Assembly: GCA_022820025.1 (NCBI GenBank)
Contig: JAJEGF010000087.1
Span: forward strand, 78,843-142,842
Direction of reading: 5' to 3'
Length of the DNA stretch: 64,000 nucleotides
Source: Chloroflexota bacterium
GTDB lineage: Bacteria > Chloroflexota > UBA11872
The notes beneath the pieces are model-generated. The model was given only the letters and a program-made list of their open reading frames with translations, made no database searches and was not told the DNA's origin. Made by a program: the position numbers and the translations under genes. Numbering within the stretch: the first letter of the stretch is position 1; every line of letters starts with the position of its first letter. Positions 23,785-33,309 of the stretch are shown here, piece after piece.

Positions 23785-26394
23785 ATGACGGCCGGAGTGT
23801 CTCCGTCGAGTCAACGAACCGGGCTCTGGATCTGGTGCCAGGGCGACCCCAAGCCCTACCACTGCTACCTGTACGCCCGCCGCTCACTTGCGCTCGCCCG
23901 GCAGCCCGGCCGGGCGCGCGTATATATCACGGCATCGGATCGCTACGTCTTGTATGTCAACGGGGCCTACGTGGGCCGCGGCCCGGCGCGCAGCGATCCC
24001 AGGCGCAAGAGCTACGACACGCACGACGTGGCCTCCAGGCTCCGTTCCGGCGCAAACGTCATCGCGGTCCGCGCCTACCACTACGGCGCGGCGGCCCAGG
24101 GCGAGGGCTGGCACTCGCAAAGCGGCAACTCCTACACCGTGGGCGAACGCGCCGGGCTCTGGGCGGAACTGGAGATCACACGCCCGGACGGCACGTCCGA
24201 GGTGATTGGCACTGATTCCCGCTGGAAACTGCGACCGGCCACGGCCTGGAATCGGGACGTGCCACCGCTCGAGGGAACCTTCGGCAGCCCCGAGGTCTAC
24301 GACGCCAGCGCCGACCCGCCGGACTGGATGCGGGTGGAATTCGACGACTCGGGCTGGTCCCCGGCCTGGGAGATTCCACCCCGCGAGTTGGACTGGTTCC
24401 TGCTGGAACCGCGTTCGACGCCGCTGCTGCGAGAGCGCGAGGTATTACCCACCCGGTTGGTGACGTTCGGCGAGGTGATCGACTTGGAACCACCCGCGTT
24501 CGCCTACTCGCCGCCCACGCGACACCGGCGCCGAGCACGGCTGGACGTGGCGCGCCTCCTGGCCGCCGAGCCCCGGCTTCCCCTGGAACACTCGCGTGCC
24601 GAGCGGCCGGAAGCCGTCCTCACCGGCGACGCGAGCGCCGCCGTATTCCAGGGCGCCATCGTCTCCGGGCACGGCATCCGCCAGCCCTTCCTGGTGCTTG
24701 ACTTCGGTCGCCAGATCTTTGGCTTTCCGCGCATACGGCTGGACGCCCCGGCCGGCGCGAAGCTGGACCTGACCTACGACCAGCTCCTGGTCGACAACCG
24801 GGTGCCGTCCAGGCTCCCAGTTGCTGACCGCTACCTGACCCGCGCCGGTGAGCAAGTCTGGGAGGTGGCGGCCTATCGCCAGTTCCGCTACCTGCATCTC
24901 ACCGTCCGCAGCCCCGACATCCCGGTCCGCATCCGCGGCATCTCGCTCAACTCGTACGAGTACCTGGCCGAGCGGCGCGGCGCATTCGCCTGCGCCGATC
25001 CTCTCCTCACCAGGCTGTGGACGGCCTGCGCCGATACCGTCTATCTGAACATGGAGGACACGTTGACCGGCGACGCCTGGCGCGAGCGCGCGCAATGGGC
25101 CGGCGGCGACCCGCGGCATGGCATCCCGGGCATGTACCTCGCCTACGGCGACCTGCCGCTGGCCGACCGGCTGCTGCGCACCTTTCCCGCCACGGATCGG
25201 GGGGACGGCAGGCTGGAAATCACCTTTCCGCCGGCCCGGATCGATCCACGCATCTTCATCCCCCAGCACCTGCTGGCCTGGAGCCTGAACGTTCGAGAGC
25301 ATTACCTCTTTACGGGGCGTCGCGGCGTTGCGGAAGACCTGTACCCCAGCGTTCAGCGGCAGATCGACTGGTACGAACCGTACCGGGATCGTCTGGGCCT
25401 GCTGCGCGGCCTGCCCGGATGGAACTGGCTGGACTGGGCGCCCGTGGACCTGCGAGGCGCCAACCTGGCCACCAACAACTTTTACGCCATTGGCCTGGAG
25501 GCTGCCGCCTGGCTGGCCGAGCAGCTTGATCGGCCAGCCGACGCGTGCCGCTGGAACGACATCGCTCAATCGGTTCGGTCACAGATTTGCCGCGTGTTCT
25601 GGAACCCCGAGCGCGGCCTGTACGAAGACAGCCACCACCACGGGGAGTTGACCGGACTCGCCAGCGAACACGGCAACGCGCTTGCCCTGATCCACGGCGT
25701 AGCGACCTCCAAGCAGGCCAAACGGATCGCTGCCATGCTCAGCGCCCGGGATCCGTCGCTGGCGCCCGCAAGTCCCGCGTACTTCGGCGACGTGCTGACC
25801 GCGCTGCTGCGCATCGGGCTGTCGACGCAGGCGCTGAACGGGGTCCGTGAGCGCTTTCGCCCCATGCTCGAACTTATGGACAACCCCACGGTCTGGGAAG
25901 CGTGGGGCCCGTTTCTGTCGCATCACGACCCCATCACCTCTGACGAGCAGGTGGCCACGCGCCACCAGATGCGTCGGGCCGCCCCACGCAGCCTTGCCCA
26001 TGTAAGCGCAGTGGGAGCCGGCGTGGCGCTTACGACCGACCTCCTGGGCGTGACCCCAACCGGTCCGGGGTTTCAGACTTGCCGCATTCGCCCGCACCCC
26101 GGCGTGATGGATTGGGCCAACGGTTCGGTTCCCACGCCCCACGGCGACCTGAGAGCGTCTTGGAAACGAACCGACACCGGCTTGGCGCTCACCGCCGAAC
26201 TCCCTGACGGCGTGGTGGCTGACGTGACGCTGGATCGGGACGCGGAACGGCCGCAGACGCTGGTCGTCAAGGACCGGATCCACGACCTCCAGAACCCTGA
26301 CACCGACGTGCAAACAACCCCCGATACCGTCACCGTGCGGCTGTCACATGGCGAACACCGGATCGAACTCAGGTGGGGAGATGGAGGCGGCTAG
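23785..26394 (+). CDS. Alpha-L-rhamnosidase (GH78-like)
   Basis: 869 residues from ATG 23785, with GGAGG 7 bases upstream. The N-terminal third is beta-sandwich (YITASDRYVLYVNGAYVGRGPARSDPR, the usual carbohydrate-binding jelly roll). The C-terminal half is an alpha/alpha barrel with DAWRERAQWAGGDPRHG (the general-acid region), YRDRLGLLRGLPGWNWLDW, and YEDSHHHGELTGLASEHGNALAL. PTVWEAW holds the late Glu of the family. No signal peptide. It should release L-rhamnose from imported glycans; alpha-L-fucosidase- or glucuronyl-like activity cannot be excluded from sequence alone. Confidence 0.85.
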   Translation: MTAGVSPSSQRTGLWIWCQGDPKPYHCYLYARRSLALARQPGRARVYITASDRYVLYVNGAYVGRGPARSDPRRKSYDTHDVASRLRSGANVIAVRAYHYGAAAQGEGWHSQSGNSYTVGERAGLWAELEITRPDGTSEVIGTDSRWKLRPATAWNRDVPPLEGTFGSPEVYDASADPPDWMRVEFDDSGWSPAWEIPPRELDWFLLEPRSTPLLREREVLPTRLVTFGEVIDLEPPAFAYSPPTRHRRRARLDVARLLAAEPRLPLEHSRAERPEAVLTGDASAAVFQGAIVSGHGIRQPFLVLDFGRQIFGFPRIRLDAPAGAKLDLTYDQLLVDNRVPSRLPVADRYLTRAGEQVWEVAAYRQFRYLHLTVRSPDIPVRIRGISLNSYEYLAERRGAFACADPLLTRLWTACADTVYLNMEDTLTGDAWRERAQWAGGDPRHGIPGMYLAYGDLPLADRLLRTFPATDRGDGRLEITFPPARIDPRIFIPQHLLAWSLNVREHYLFTGRRGVAEDLYPSVQRQIDWYEPYRDRLGLLRGLPGWNWLDWAPVDLRGANLATNNFYAIGLEAAAWLAEQLDRPADACRWNDIAQSVRSQICRVFWNPERGLYEDSHHHGELTGLASEHGNALALIHGVATSKQAKRIAAMLSARDPSLAPASPAYFGDVLTALLRIGLSTQALNGVRERFRPMLELMDNPTVWEAWGPFLSHHDPITSDEQVATRHQMRRAAPRSLAHVSAVGAGVALTTDLLGVTPTGPGFQTCRIRPHPGVMDWANGSVPTPHGDLRASWKRTDTGLALTAELPDGVVADVTLDRDAERPQTLVVKDRIHDLQNPDTDVQTTPDTVTVRLSHGEHRIELRWGDGGG

Positions 26395-26432
26395 CGCCGG
26401 CCAGCGAGGGTGAGGCGGGCAGTGCTCGCGTC

Positions 26433-26450
26433 GCGTGAGATGGCTCACGC
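26433..26450. other. Perfect 7-bp inverted repeat between rhamnosidase and membrane-protein genes
   Basis: GCGTGAG-ATGG-CTCACGC. It could be a terminator-like stem for the rhamnosidase message, though no T-run follows, or an operator for the gene at 26528. The remainder of the 133-base gap shows nothing I can support. Confidence 0.3.
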
Positions 26451-26527
26451 CGTCTGACTATCGGCAGGCAACAGCCGCCTCGCGTGTGACGATCTACCGA
26501 GCGGCACGTCGCGACGGTCGAGATTCG

Positions 26528-28867
26528 GTGAAATACAGACTCGTCGGCGGTCTGGTTCTGGTTTCGGCAGCCAGTTTGCTGTTTGAGATCGCGCTCACGC
26601 GTGTGTACGCAATTGCGCAGGGTCACCACTTCGCCTTCGTCGCCATTGCCATGGCCCTGCTGGGAATCGGAGCCGCCGGCACGTTGACGGCAACCTCCAG
26701 GCGCGTGGCTGCAGCATCCCCGACCACGGCAATCAGTTGGGCGGGCGCATTGTTCGCCCTCACCGCCGTCGGCGCCTATGTCACGGCCGACCGAATCCCA
26801 CTCGACACCTACCGGATAGGCGCGGACGCCAGCCAACTGTTCTGGCTGGCCCTCTTCTTCATCGTGGCTGCAGTGCCGTTCACCTGCGCCGGGGTGGCCG
26901 TTGTCGCCGCTCTTCGTCATAGCCCGGCGGGCGCAGGTACGACGTACGGCGCGAGCCTGGCCGGTTCGGCTGTCGGCGCGGCCCTGGCCGTGCCGCTGCT
27001 AGCCCTTGTCGGATCGGCCGCGACAATTCTGCTGGCCGCCACGCTGGCTGTAGTCGCGCCGGTAATCGTCGCTCCCCGGCTACCGGCCCTCGGAGCCGGA
27101 GTGTTAGCGACCACCCTATTCGTTTCGGCCATCGTCATCGCGCCCGCCGGCCCGCGAGTCTCCGTCCATTCGCAGCTCGCTCAGGCCTTGCAACGTCCCG
27201 ATGCCAGCAGACTCGACACCAGGCTCTCCGCCAACTCGCGCGTGGACATCCTCGAAAACGCCGGGTTCCGCACGGCCACGGGCCTGAGCCTGAACTTCGC
27301 GGGATCCGTCCCGCGGCCCCGCCTTGGCTTGACGGTCGACGGCGGAAACGCTGCGGCGCTGGACGTCCCGCCGACCGAAGCCCTGGACCACGTTCCGCTC
27401 GCGCACGCCGTCGATCTGCGACCGGTCGCTTCGGCCTTGCTGCTCGATCCTATTGGCGCATTCGACGCTGCCGTCCTGCTTCGATCCGGCATCGACCAAG
27501 TCGACCTTGTCCAACCCGACGCCGCGCTGCGCGAAGCCTGGCGATCCTCAGGCGACGCCACCGTCCTCAACGACAGCAACATCCGTGTCCTGAGTCACGG
27601 CGTCCGCTCGGCTCTGCGGTCCGCCGCCGGCTACGACCTGGTGATCTGGCCACTCCGCGAGTCCTTCCAGGGCGTCGCCGCCGGAACCTTTGGCCTGCGC
27701 GAGACCTACGCACTGACCCGCAATGCCCTCGCGGATGGCTGGCGCGCGCTCGGTTCCGGCGGCCGCCTTGTCGTCACCCGCTGGCTGCAAGCCACTCCCT
27801 CCGAGTCCGTCCGCATGTGGGCATCCCTGCTCGATGCCCTCCGGCTGTCAGGCGTATCCGACCCAGCCAAACACGTCCTGGCCTGGCGCTCGCTGGAAGT
27901 CGTCACCATGGTCGCCTCGCCGACGCCCTTTACAGCCGCGGAGCGTCAGGCGCTTTCAGACGGCCTGGAGCGCGACGGTTTCGACTGGATGTTTCACGTG
28001 AAACTTCTCGAATCGGACTCCAACCGCTTCAACCGTCTGCCCGACACGTCGCTCTACCAGGCCTTCCAGGCAGTGGTTCGCGGCGACCCAATCCTGGAGA
28101 CCTGGGCGCCCGTGACCGACGACCGCCCCTACTTCTTCCACTACTTCGACTGGACCCAGTGGCGCGAAGTCCTGTCCACCACCGGCCGCACCTGGCAACC
28201 CTTCGGCGGCGCCGGCTTCCTGGTCCTTGTTCCGCTGGCGGCGGCTGCCACCGGCGCAGCCGTGCTCACGATGGTCGCACCACTCATAGGCCGCCGACGT
28301 GGTGGCGCGGCCCGCGTCGGGCTACGCCGCCTTGTCTACGTCGCTGCTGTTGGCGTCGCCTTCACCGCAACCCAGATCGCCCTGCTGCAGCGCCTCATCC
28401 TGGTGCTCGACGCCCCCACGGTCGCCTTTGCCACCGGCATCGCCGCCATGCTTGCGTGGGCCGGTCTGGGCAGCCTGTCGTCTCGCTGGTGGCGCCCGTC
28501 GCCGGACTCGGCCGCCGGCATGGCCGCCCTGAGCGTCTTCGTTCTGGGCGGGCTGCTCCTAGCGGCGCCTGAGACCCTGGGCGCGCCCCTGTCCGTGCGC
28601 GTGGGCGTTGGCGTCCTGGCGGCCTCGCCCTCGCTGGCGCTCGGCGCCGTCATGCCGTCCGCCATCCGTGCCCTAGCCGATGATCGCGCCGCCATCTCCT
28701 GGGCCTGGGCCGTAAACGGCACGGCATCGGTTGCCGCCGCGTTCGTGGCCGCCATCCTGATCGTGTCCATCGGCTTTGCCTGGACGCTGCTGGGCGCGGC
28801 TCTCGTCTACGCCGCGGCCGTACCGCTCTGGCGCACTAGGGATCCTCGGCCGACATCTCCCCGGTAA
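26528..28867 (+). CDS. Membrane protein with spermidine-synthase-like domain
   Basis: 779 residues from the GTG at 26528 (VKYRLVGGLVLVSAASLLFEIALTRVYAIAQGHHFAF). The first seven or so membrane helices contain FEIALTRV..., the opening of the polytopic spermidine-synthase-like family. A soluble methyltransferase-fold segment follows (about residues 240-540), in which the SAM/dcSAM glycine-rich loop is weak. The C-terminal part has further helices. Such proteins are common in Chloroflexota and Deltaproteobacteria; most have no demonstrated aminopropyltransferase activity. It ends 32 bases inside the opposing PCMT gene. Confidence 0.7.
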   Translation: MKYRLVGGLVLVSAASLLFEIALTRVYAIAQGHHFAFVAIAMALLGIGAAGTLTATSRRVAAASPTTAISWAGALFALTAVGAYVTADRIPLDTYRIGADASQLFWLALFFIVAAVPFTCAGVAVVAALRHSPAGAGTTYGASLAGSAVGAALAVPLLALVGSAATILLAATLAVVAPVIVAPRLPALGAGVLATTLFVSAIVIAPAGPRVSVHSQLAQALQRPDASRLDTRLSANSRVDILENAGFRTATGLSLNFAGSVPRPRLGLTVDGGNAAALDVPPTEALDHVPLAHAVDLRPVASALLLDPIGAFDAAVLLRSGIDQVDLVQPDAALREAWRSSGDATVLNDSNIRVLSHGVRSALRSAAGYDLVIWPLRESFQGVAAGTFGLRETYALTRNALADGWRALGSGGRLVVTRWLQATPSESVRMWASLLDALRLSGVSDPAKHVLAWRSLEVVTMVASPTPFTAAERQALSDGLERDGFDWMFHVKLLESDSNRFNRLPDTSLYQAFQAVVRGDPILETWAPVTDDRPYFFHYFDWTQWREVLSTTGRTWQPFGGAGFLVLVPLAAAATGAAVLTMVAPLIGRRRGGAARVGLRRLVYVAAVGVAFTATQIALLQRLILVLDAPTVAFATGIAAMLAWAGLGSLSSRWWRPSPDSAAGMAALSVFVLGGLLLAAPETLGAPLSVRVGVGVLAASPSLALGAVMPSAIRALADDRAAISWAWAVNGTASVAAAFVAAILIVSIGFAWTLLGAALVYAAAVPLWRTRDPRPTSPR

Positions 28868-29597
28868 GCGGAACGAACCGCACCAGCCCCAGGTTCTCGG
28901 CTACCACCCCATCCCCCGTCTGCTCGATCATCCAGAGCGTCTGATAGAACCCCGGCGGACCCACCGGCACGATCATCCGCCCGCCTTCCTTGAGCTGACG
29001 AATCAAGGGCTGTGGCACGTGGTCGGGCGCGGCCGTCACGATGATGCCGTCGAAGGGCGCCTCGTCCTCCCATCCGAAATACCCGTCGTCGGTTCGTTGA
29101 TAAATGTCCTCATATCCAGCGTTCAGCAGGTTCTCCTCCGACCACTCCGCCAACGCTGGAATGATCTCCACGCTGTAGACCCTGACCCCCATCTCCGCCA
29201 GCACCGCCGCTTGGTACCCCGATCCAGTTCCAATCTCCAGCACCCGATCTCCCGGCGAAATCCCCAGCGCCTCCGTCATCATCGCCACGATCAGCGGCTG
29301 CGAAATCGTCTGTCCCTCGCCGATCGGTAGCGGCCGGTTCTCATACGCCTCGTCCACGTTTTCCGGACGCACAAACCGGTGCCGATCCACGCGTTCCACC
29401 GCCGCCAGCACCGGCTCCGAAATCTCCCGATCCGACGCCCGGATTTCAGCCATGAGCTGCGAACGTCGCACAGCAAAGACGCTGGCGTCACCGCCATCAA
29501 CACCTGGCGTTCTACTAGTCGAAGGCCCACAGGCCAGAGTCACCAGCACCGCGACCCAAACACCGCACGTCAGAATGAACGCGCCGGCTCGGCCCAT
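28836..29597 (-). CDS. Protein-L-isoaspartate O-methyltransferase, predicted lipoprotein
   Basis: 253 residues from the ATG at 29597, which has GGGAG 6 bases upstream. The N-terminus MGRAGAFILTCGVWVAVLV leads to a lipobox TLAC, then a Ser/Thr/Gly-rich linker, so the protein should be lipid-anchored outside the cytoplasm. The enzyme domain carries GQTISQPLIVAMMTEAL and VLEIGTGSGYQAAVLAEMG and aligns closely with the cytoplasmic copy at 23009. All SAM-contact motifs look intact. An exported SAM-dependent repair enzyme is odd because SAM is thought to be cytoplasmic; it may repair proteins at the membrane or in spent cells. Confidence 0.85.
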   Translation of the reverse strand: MGRAGAFILTCGVWVAVLVTLACGPSTSRTPGVDGGDASVFAVRRSQLMAEIRASDREISEPVLAAVERVDRHRFVRPENVDEAYENRPLPIGEGQTISQPLIVAMMTEALGISPGDRVLEIGTGSGYQAAVLAEMGVRVYSVEIIPALAEWSEENLLNAGYEDIYQRTDDGYFGWEDEAPFDGIIVTAAPDHVPQPLIRQLKEGGRMIVPVGPPGFYQTLWMIEQTGDGVVAENLGLVRFVPLTGEMSAEDP

Positions 29598-29961
29598 CCA
29601 ACACTCCCAATTCCCGCTCGCGCGGCTGCGGTCGAGATGCCTCGCCCAACTCACGTGCCGTACTTTGCTTTCGACTTCACAGCCTCAAAGTGCCTCAGTG
29701 CAAGAATACGTGCCATGCCTGACTCGTCTCCCGACACGTACTTGGGTAGACAAAGTCCCGAAGCGGCCTGCAGCCTTGCAAAGGCTGCTCGGGACGACAC
29801 GCCGCATCGCGGCAGTGCTACCCAAAGCAGGCTACGATCGCACACCGACCCACAATTGACCCGCGCTACCAATTAATCGCGAGTCCCGAATATACAAGGA
29901 CCAATCAATTCAGCGTTCAACACACGATCACTTCACGCGTCAATCAACGCTGTTTGTTGTA
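29598..29961. other. 364-base divergent intergenic region
   Basis: It lies between the divergent PCMT lipoprotein and flippase genes and is visibly richer in A/T than the flanks. It contains the structured element at 29742-29825. No confident promoter pair was found, although the TTGACC at 29856 is a possible -35. The flippase frame stays open back to 29860 without an ATG. Confidence 0.5.
29742..29825. ncRNA. Candidate structured RNA with a compact three-way junction
   Basis: Closing helix P1 is TTGGGTAG (29742-29749) with CTACCCAA (29818-29825). P2 is GTCCCGA/TCGGGAC (29755-29761, 29789-29795), continued after an eight-base one-sided bulge by GCAGCC/GGCTGC around the 7-base loop TTGCAAA. 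P3 is CAC-GCCGC/GCGGC-A-GTG around ATC (29798-29817), with one bulged A. All 29 pairs are Watson-Crick. Only 7 bases are left at the junctions. Strand and function are unknown; it could be a leader element of the flippase gene (137 bases downstream) or of the PCMT gene on the other strand. Confidence 0.5.
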
Positions 29962-31176
29962 TTGACAATGGCTGCCAATGTACTGGCCTTTCTCTACCAG
30001 TTCGCAATGGCGCGCCTGCTTGAACCACGCCAATTCGCGGCCGTCCTTGCCATTATATCCGCAATGGCCATTGTTGTCTTTCCTGCCAACGCCTTCCAGG
30101 CGGCCGTCGCCATCGGATCGGTTCGCATGACTGTGGACGGTAGATCGGATCATCTGGGCGCCTTCGCTGTACGCGCCGCAATTGGCGGCGGAGCGCCCTT
30201 AGCCGCTCTAGCCGCTGTAACATTTATTTTTCGAGAAGACGTGGGTCAGTTATTTGGTTTCGACGGAACTGCCGTCGTACTTTGGATGTGCGCGAGCCTG
30301 GTCATGTCGATGTGGCTCGCGGCCCATCGCGGTGTTCTCCAGGGCTCAGGCGCATTTACGGCCCTGGGACTCGTTATCCTGGCTGAAGTTTCCATTCGAC
30401 TGCTCTTTTCGATCACCTTGGTGATTAGCGGATTCGGAGTGGATGGAGCCACAGCCGGATTCCCACTGGGAATCGGCGGTGCCCTAGCGCTCGGCGTGTG
30501 GATGCTGCGCCAGCGTTTTGGCGGAGGCTCGGGACTACGCGGCAACCTGTGGACGGCGCTGGCGCATGAGTCGCGCGCCGTGCCGGCAATGCTTGCCGTC
30601 TTTGGCGTGCAAGCCATTGACATCGTAATCGCAAACACCCGGCTTCAAGGCTCAGAGCTTCAAGCCTTTTCGGCGGCCACCCTTGCCGGCCGGATCGTGT
30701 TCTACGCCGGCTTCGTTGTCACCCTGCTCATTCTCCCACGCTATCGAAACATGTTTATCACGCGTCGCCTTGAGAAAGCACTGGTTGCGGGCAGCTTTGG
30801 AACCATGACTCTTATCTGCACGGGTGGATTCGCGGCTGGCCTAGCCTTGCCCGAACTGATACACGCGGTGCTCGTCGGGCCGAGTTATTTCATGGATACT
30901 CAACTCATGCAGACGTACATTCTCGGTTCGAGCTTGCTGACGTACGCTCTGTTTCTGATATCAATCGTACTCGCGGCCGGATGGACTCGCATCGCCATGG
31001 TAATCGGGCCGATCGCACTGATACAGACGGCGCTCTACGTCTTTGCCGCCACAACTGGACGGCAGTTTGCCCACGTCCTCGCCGTCTCTGCCGGTACCAT
31101 GGTGCTAATACTCATCATCACAGTCGTGGCCCTATTGCGAACGAGGGTCTGGCGTGTGCACCAACGTCCTCCCTGA
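29962..31176 (+). CDS. Polysaccharide/O-antigen flippase-like membrane protein
   Basis: 404 residues from a TTG, or an ATG two codons later. The frame is open back to 29860, so the real start may be a non-ATG codon upstream: LFVVLTMAANVLAFLYQFAMARLLEPRQFA looks like a first transmembrane helix already under way. Around 10-12 helices follow the MATE/MVF-type flippase pattern (AVLAIISAMAIVVFPANAFQ; final helices with IGPIALIQTALYVFA). Wzx-like proteins flip lipid-linked sugars across the inner membrane. Codon and base use is more A/T-rich than the island around it. Neighbouring glycosyltransferases support the role. Confidence 0.72.
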   Translation: MTMAANVLAFLYQFAMARLLEPRQFAAVLAIISAMAIVVFPANAFQAAVAIGSVRMTVDGRSDHLGAFAVRAAIGGGAPLAALAAVTFIFREDVGQLFGFDGTAVVLWMCASLVMSMWLAAHRGVLQGSGAFTALGLVILAEVSIRLLFSITLVISGFGVDGATAGFPLGIGGALALGVWMLRQRFGGGSGLRGNLWTALAHESRAVPAMLAVFGVQAIDIVIANTRLQGSELQAFSAATLAGRIVFYAGFVVTLLILPRYRNMFITRRLEKALVAGSFGTMTLICTGGFAAGLALPELIHAVLVGPSYFMDTQLMQTYILGSSLLTYALFLISIVLAAGWTRIAMVIGPIALIQTALYVFAATTGRQFAHVLAVSAGTMVLILIITVVALLRTRVWRVHQRPP

Positions 31177-33309
31177 AACCCGCCCGGAGCTTAATCCCCC
31201 GGCAAGGAGACTCACGGCTAACCCGGCGGCAGCAAATGCCGCCGTCAACGTCTGATAGGACGTACCAGCTGAATCGCTGTGATTGTCGAATGGCAGATAC
31301 GCCTGAAAGAGACTGGATCGGAACTCGATGAAGTTCCAATCGTCAGATTCAGGGCATACTAAACATGGAAGATAAAACGGCGTTCTCCAAAGCTCCGGCG
31401 CATTCACGTATATCTGAGAAGTTAGTAGACTTCCGGTGTTATTTCCGTGAAAGTACTCCTCAGGCGTTCCGAGCAGATAGAGGCTTCCGGCACCCAAGTA
31501 CACAGCCACAGCCACCGACGATAAACTTGCAACCAGCCTTGCTCTCATGCCCAGCCTAAGAGTCCTTGACGCGAATGCTAGTCCCAAGGCCACCATCACC
31601 GCAACGACTGGCATTGGATAGGCCGTGTGGCGCACAAACTCGCTAAGGTCCCCAGGTCGAATCGTGTTTTCGCCAAGTCCCATGGTCACAACTACGTTTA
31701 TCACAGCTGCGATAGGAATCAATATCAACCCTGGATACTGATATGTCAGCGCAGCGGCTCCGAGGGCAAACAGCAAGATGATCGCACCAATAAGTATCGC
31801 GAAACGAATGTCATTCATGAGCACGACGCGCGAGGCGGCTCCCCAGGTTGTCGAACCGATCACACCTGCGTTTGTGCCGAGATTGTCCAGCGAAAACGAC
31901 TGGCTTGCCGTCGGCCACGGCCTGCCTAACCCGCTGTAGACGTAGACAACAAACGGAGCAACAACGGAAACCGCGGTGACGACAGCGAGACTGGTCACCG
32001 CCTTTCGAGTGGCGATCACAGCTCCGAGGAGGAACAGAACTGCATAGAGCGGTCCCTCGGGCCGCGTTGTGGCCACAAGTCCCGCGACTAATCCAAGTAG
32101 CAGAGCCCATCCACGCCGTTCGGGAGACTTGACGACGCGGCCAACGACCAGGATGGAGATTGCCAGCAGCAGTATGAAAAGCGGATCGGGCTCAACCGCG
32201 CCCAGGCTGTATACCTGGATCAAAGGAAACACCACACTCAAAACCGCGACGACATAGGCGACCGTTCGGCTCACGTCGAACGCCCTGGCCGCTCCGAAGA
32301 TTGCGAGGGGAAGGAACAGGTTCGCAACGAACAGCGGGGCAAGCGCAGCCGGATAGGTGTGCCCAAACAAGCCAAAGGAGATCAGAAGCGTCATGGGGAA
32401 GACCGGCAGGTCAGTTCGATTGCTGAAAAACAGGTAGGTGCCTTCCCAAGCCACAGAGTCCGCCACGAGCCAGAAGTGCAGAAGGTCGTCCATCGTGACA
32501 GCGGAATACGAAGCGGCTTGCAGAGCACCGATGAGGAGGAGGGAGAGAGGGATGACCGCGCGTACATTCATCCGTGCGGCGAGCCGGATGGCCTCAAGCG
32601 CCGAGGCGCCGGGCTCGCGGCGTTCCGCCAGGGCGAGCGCGACCGAAACTCCCACGAGCATCAGGGCAAGCAGTCCACCCAGTATTTGCGCTCCCGCGGA
32701 TGTGGCCAGTTCGTGGCGCGGCGCCGCAGGAAAGCTCGCGATTACAGCCATGATCCCGGCCCCCAGGAGCGGAAGCGCGGACAGCGGAACTCGTCTGGGC
32801 ACGCGGGTTTCGTGCCTTGAGGCCGACGCTCCCAGGAATCCGCCCGCAACGACGCCGGCGACCCAGCCCAGCGCAAGTGCCGAGGCTTCTGCACTCCCGC
32901 CCCCCAGGACGAGCCCCAATATCGACACACACGCTGCTCCCGTAAGTCCGCCGAGAGCACCGGTCAACAGGAATCGTTGCGCCGACCCTGGCTGCTGAAC
33001 GTAGACCAGAAGCGCCGCGTGCCCAGCGGCGAGCAGCATCCCCAGATTGGACGTCACGCCAAGAAAGTGCGTGACTTCGTCGGAGGCATACATGGCCACG
33101 ACGACAACACCAGCCGGCGCCGTCGCCGCCAGGAGTCGGCCGCCGCGCAATTGCTCTCGGCGTCCGAGGTAGCCCAGCAGTCCCACGCCGACGGCCGCAG
33201 CCACGAACCAACTGACCGATGGAAGGCCGGTCGCGACACGGCCGCCTGCCAGAACCGCACCGGTCAGAACGGCCGGTGCCGCCGAAAGACTAGATGTCGC
33301 TCGACGCAC
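31132..33309 (-). CDS. GT39-like/ArnT-type membrane glycosyltransferase
   Basis: 725 residues with roughly 16 hydrophobic segments and no soluble catalytic domain. The motif TMDDLLHFWLVADSVAWEGTYLFFSN in the first large loop carries the paired Asp used by GT-C enzymes for lipid-linked sugar donors. YSLGAVEPDPLF and ATTRPEGPLYA correspond to the PMT/ArnT pattern in which a later loop repeats acidic residues. It would transfer a sugar from a polyprenyl-phosphate donor on the outer side of the membrane. It overlaps the preceding GT2 gene by 20 bases and the convergent flippase gene by 45 bases at their 3' ends. Confidence 0.72.
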   Translation of the reverse strand: MRRATSSLSAAPAVLTGAVLAGGRVATGLPSVSWFVAAAVGVGLLGYLGRREQLRGGRLLAATAPAGVVVVAMYASDEVTHFLGVTSNLGMLLAAGHAALLVYVQQPGSAQRFLLTGALGGLTGAACVSILGLVLGGGSAEASALALGWVAGVVAGGFLGASASRHETRVPRRVPLSALPLLGAGIMAVIASFPAAPRHELATSAGAQILGGLLALMLVGVSVALALAERREPGASALEAIRLAARMNVRAVIPLSLLLIGALQAASYSAVTMDDLLHFWLVADSVAWEGTYLFFSNRTDLPVFPMTLLISFGLFGHTYPAALAPLFVANLFLPLAIFGAARAFDVSRTVAYVVAVLSVVFPLIQVYSLGAVEPDPLFILLLAISILVVGRVVKSPERRGWALLLGLVAGLVATTRPEGPLYAVLFLLGAVIATRKAVTSLAVVTAVSVVAPFVVYVYSGLGRPWPTASQSFSLDNLGTNAGVIGSTTWGAASRVVLMNDIRFAILIGAIILLFALGAAALTYQYPGLILIPIAAVINVVVTMGLGENTIRPGDLSEFVRHTAYPMPVVAVMVALGLAFASRTLRLGMRARLVASLSSVAVAVYLGAGSLYLLGTPEEYFHGNNTGSLLTSQIYVNAPELWRTPFYLPCLVCPESDDWNFIEFRSSLFQAYLPFDNHSDSAGTSYQTLTAAFAAAGLAVSLLAGGLSSGRVSGRTLVHTPDPRSQ

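Noticed and set aside
29742..29825. Hammerhead ribozyme or tRNA
   Set aside because: The junction strands lack CTGATGA and GAAA core sequences, and there is no cloverleaf, anticodon loop or TTCGA loop.
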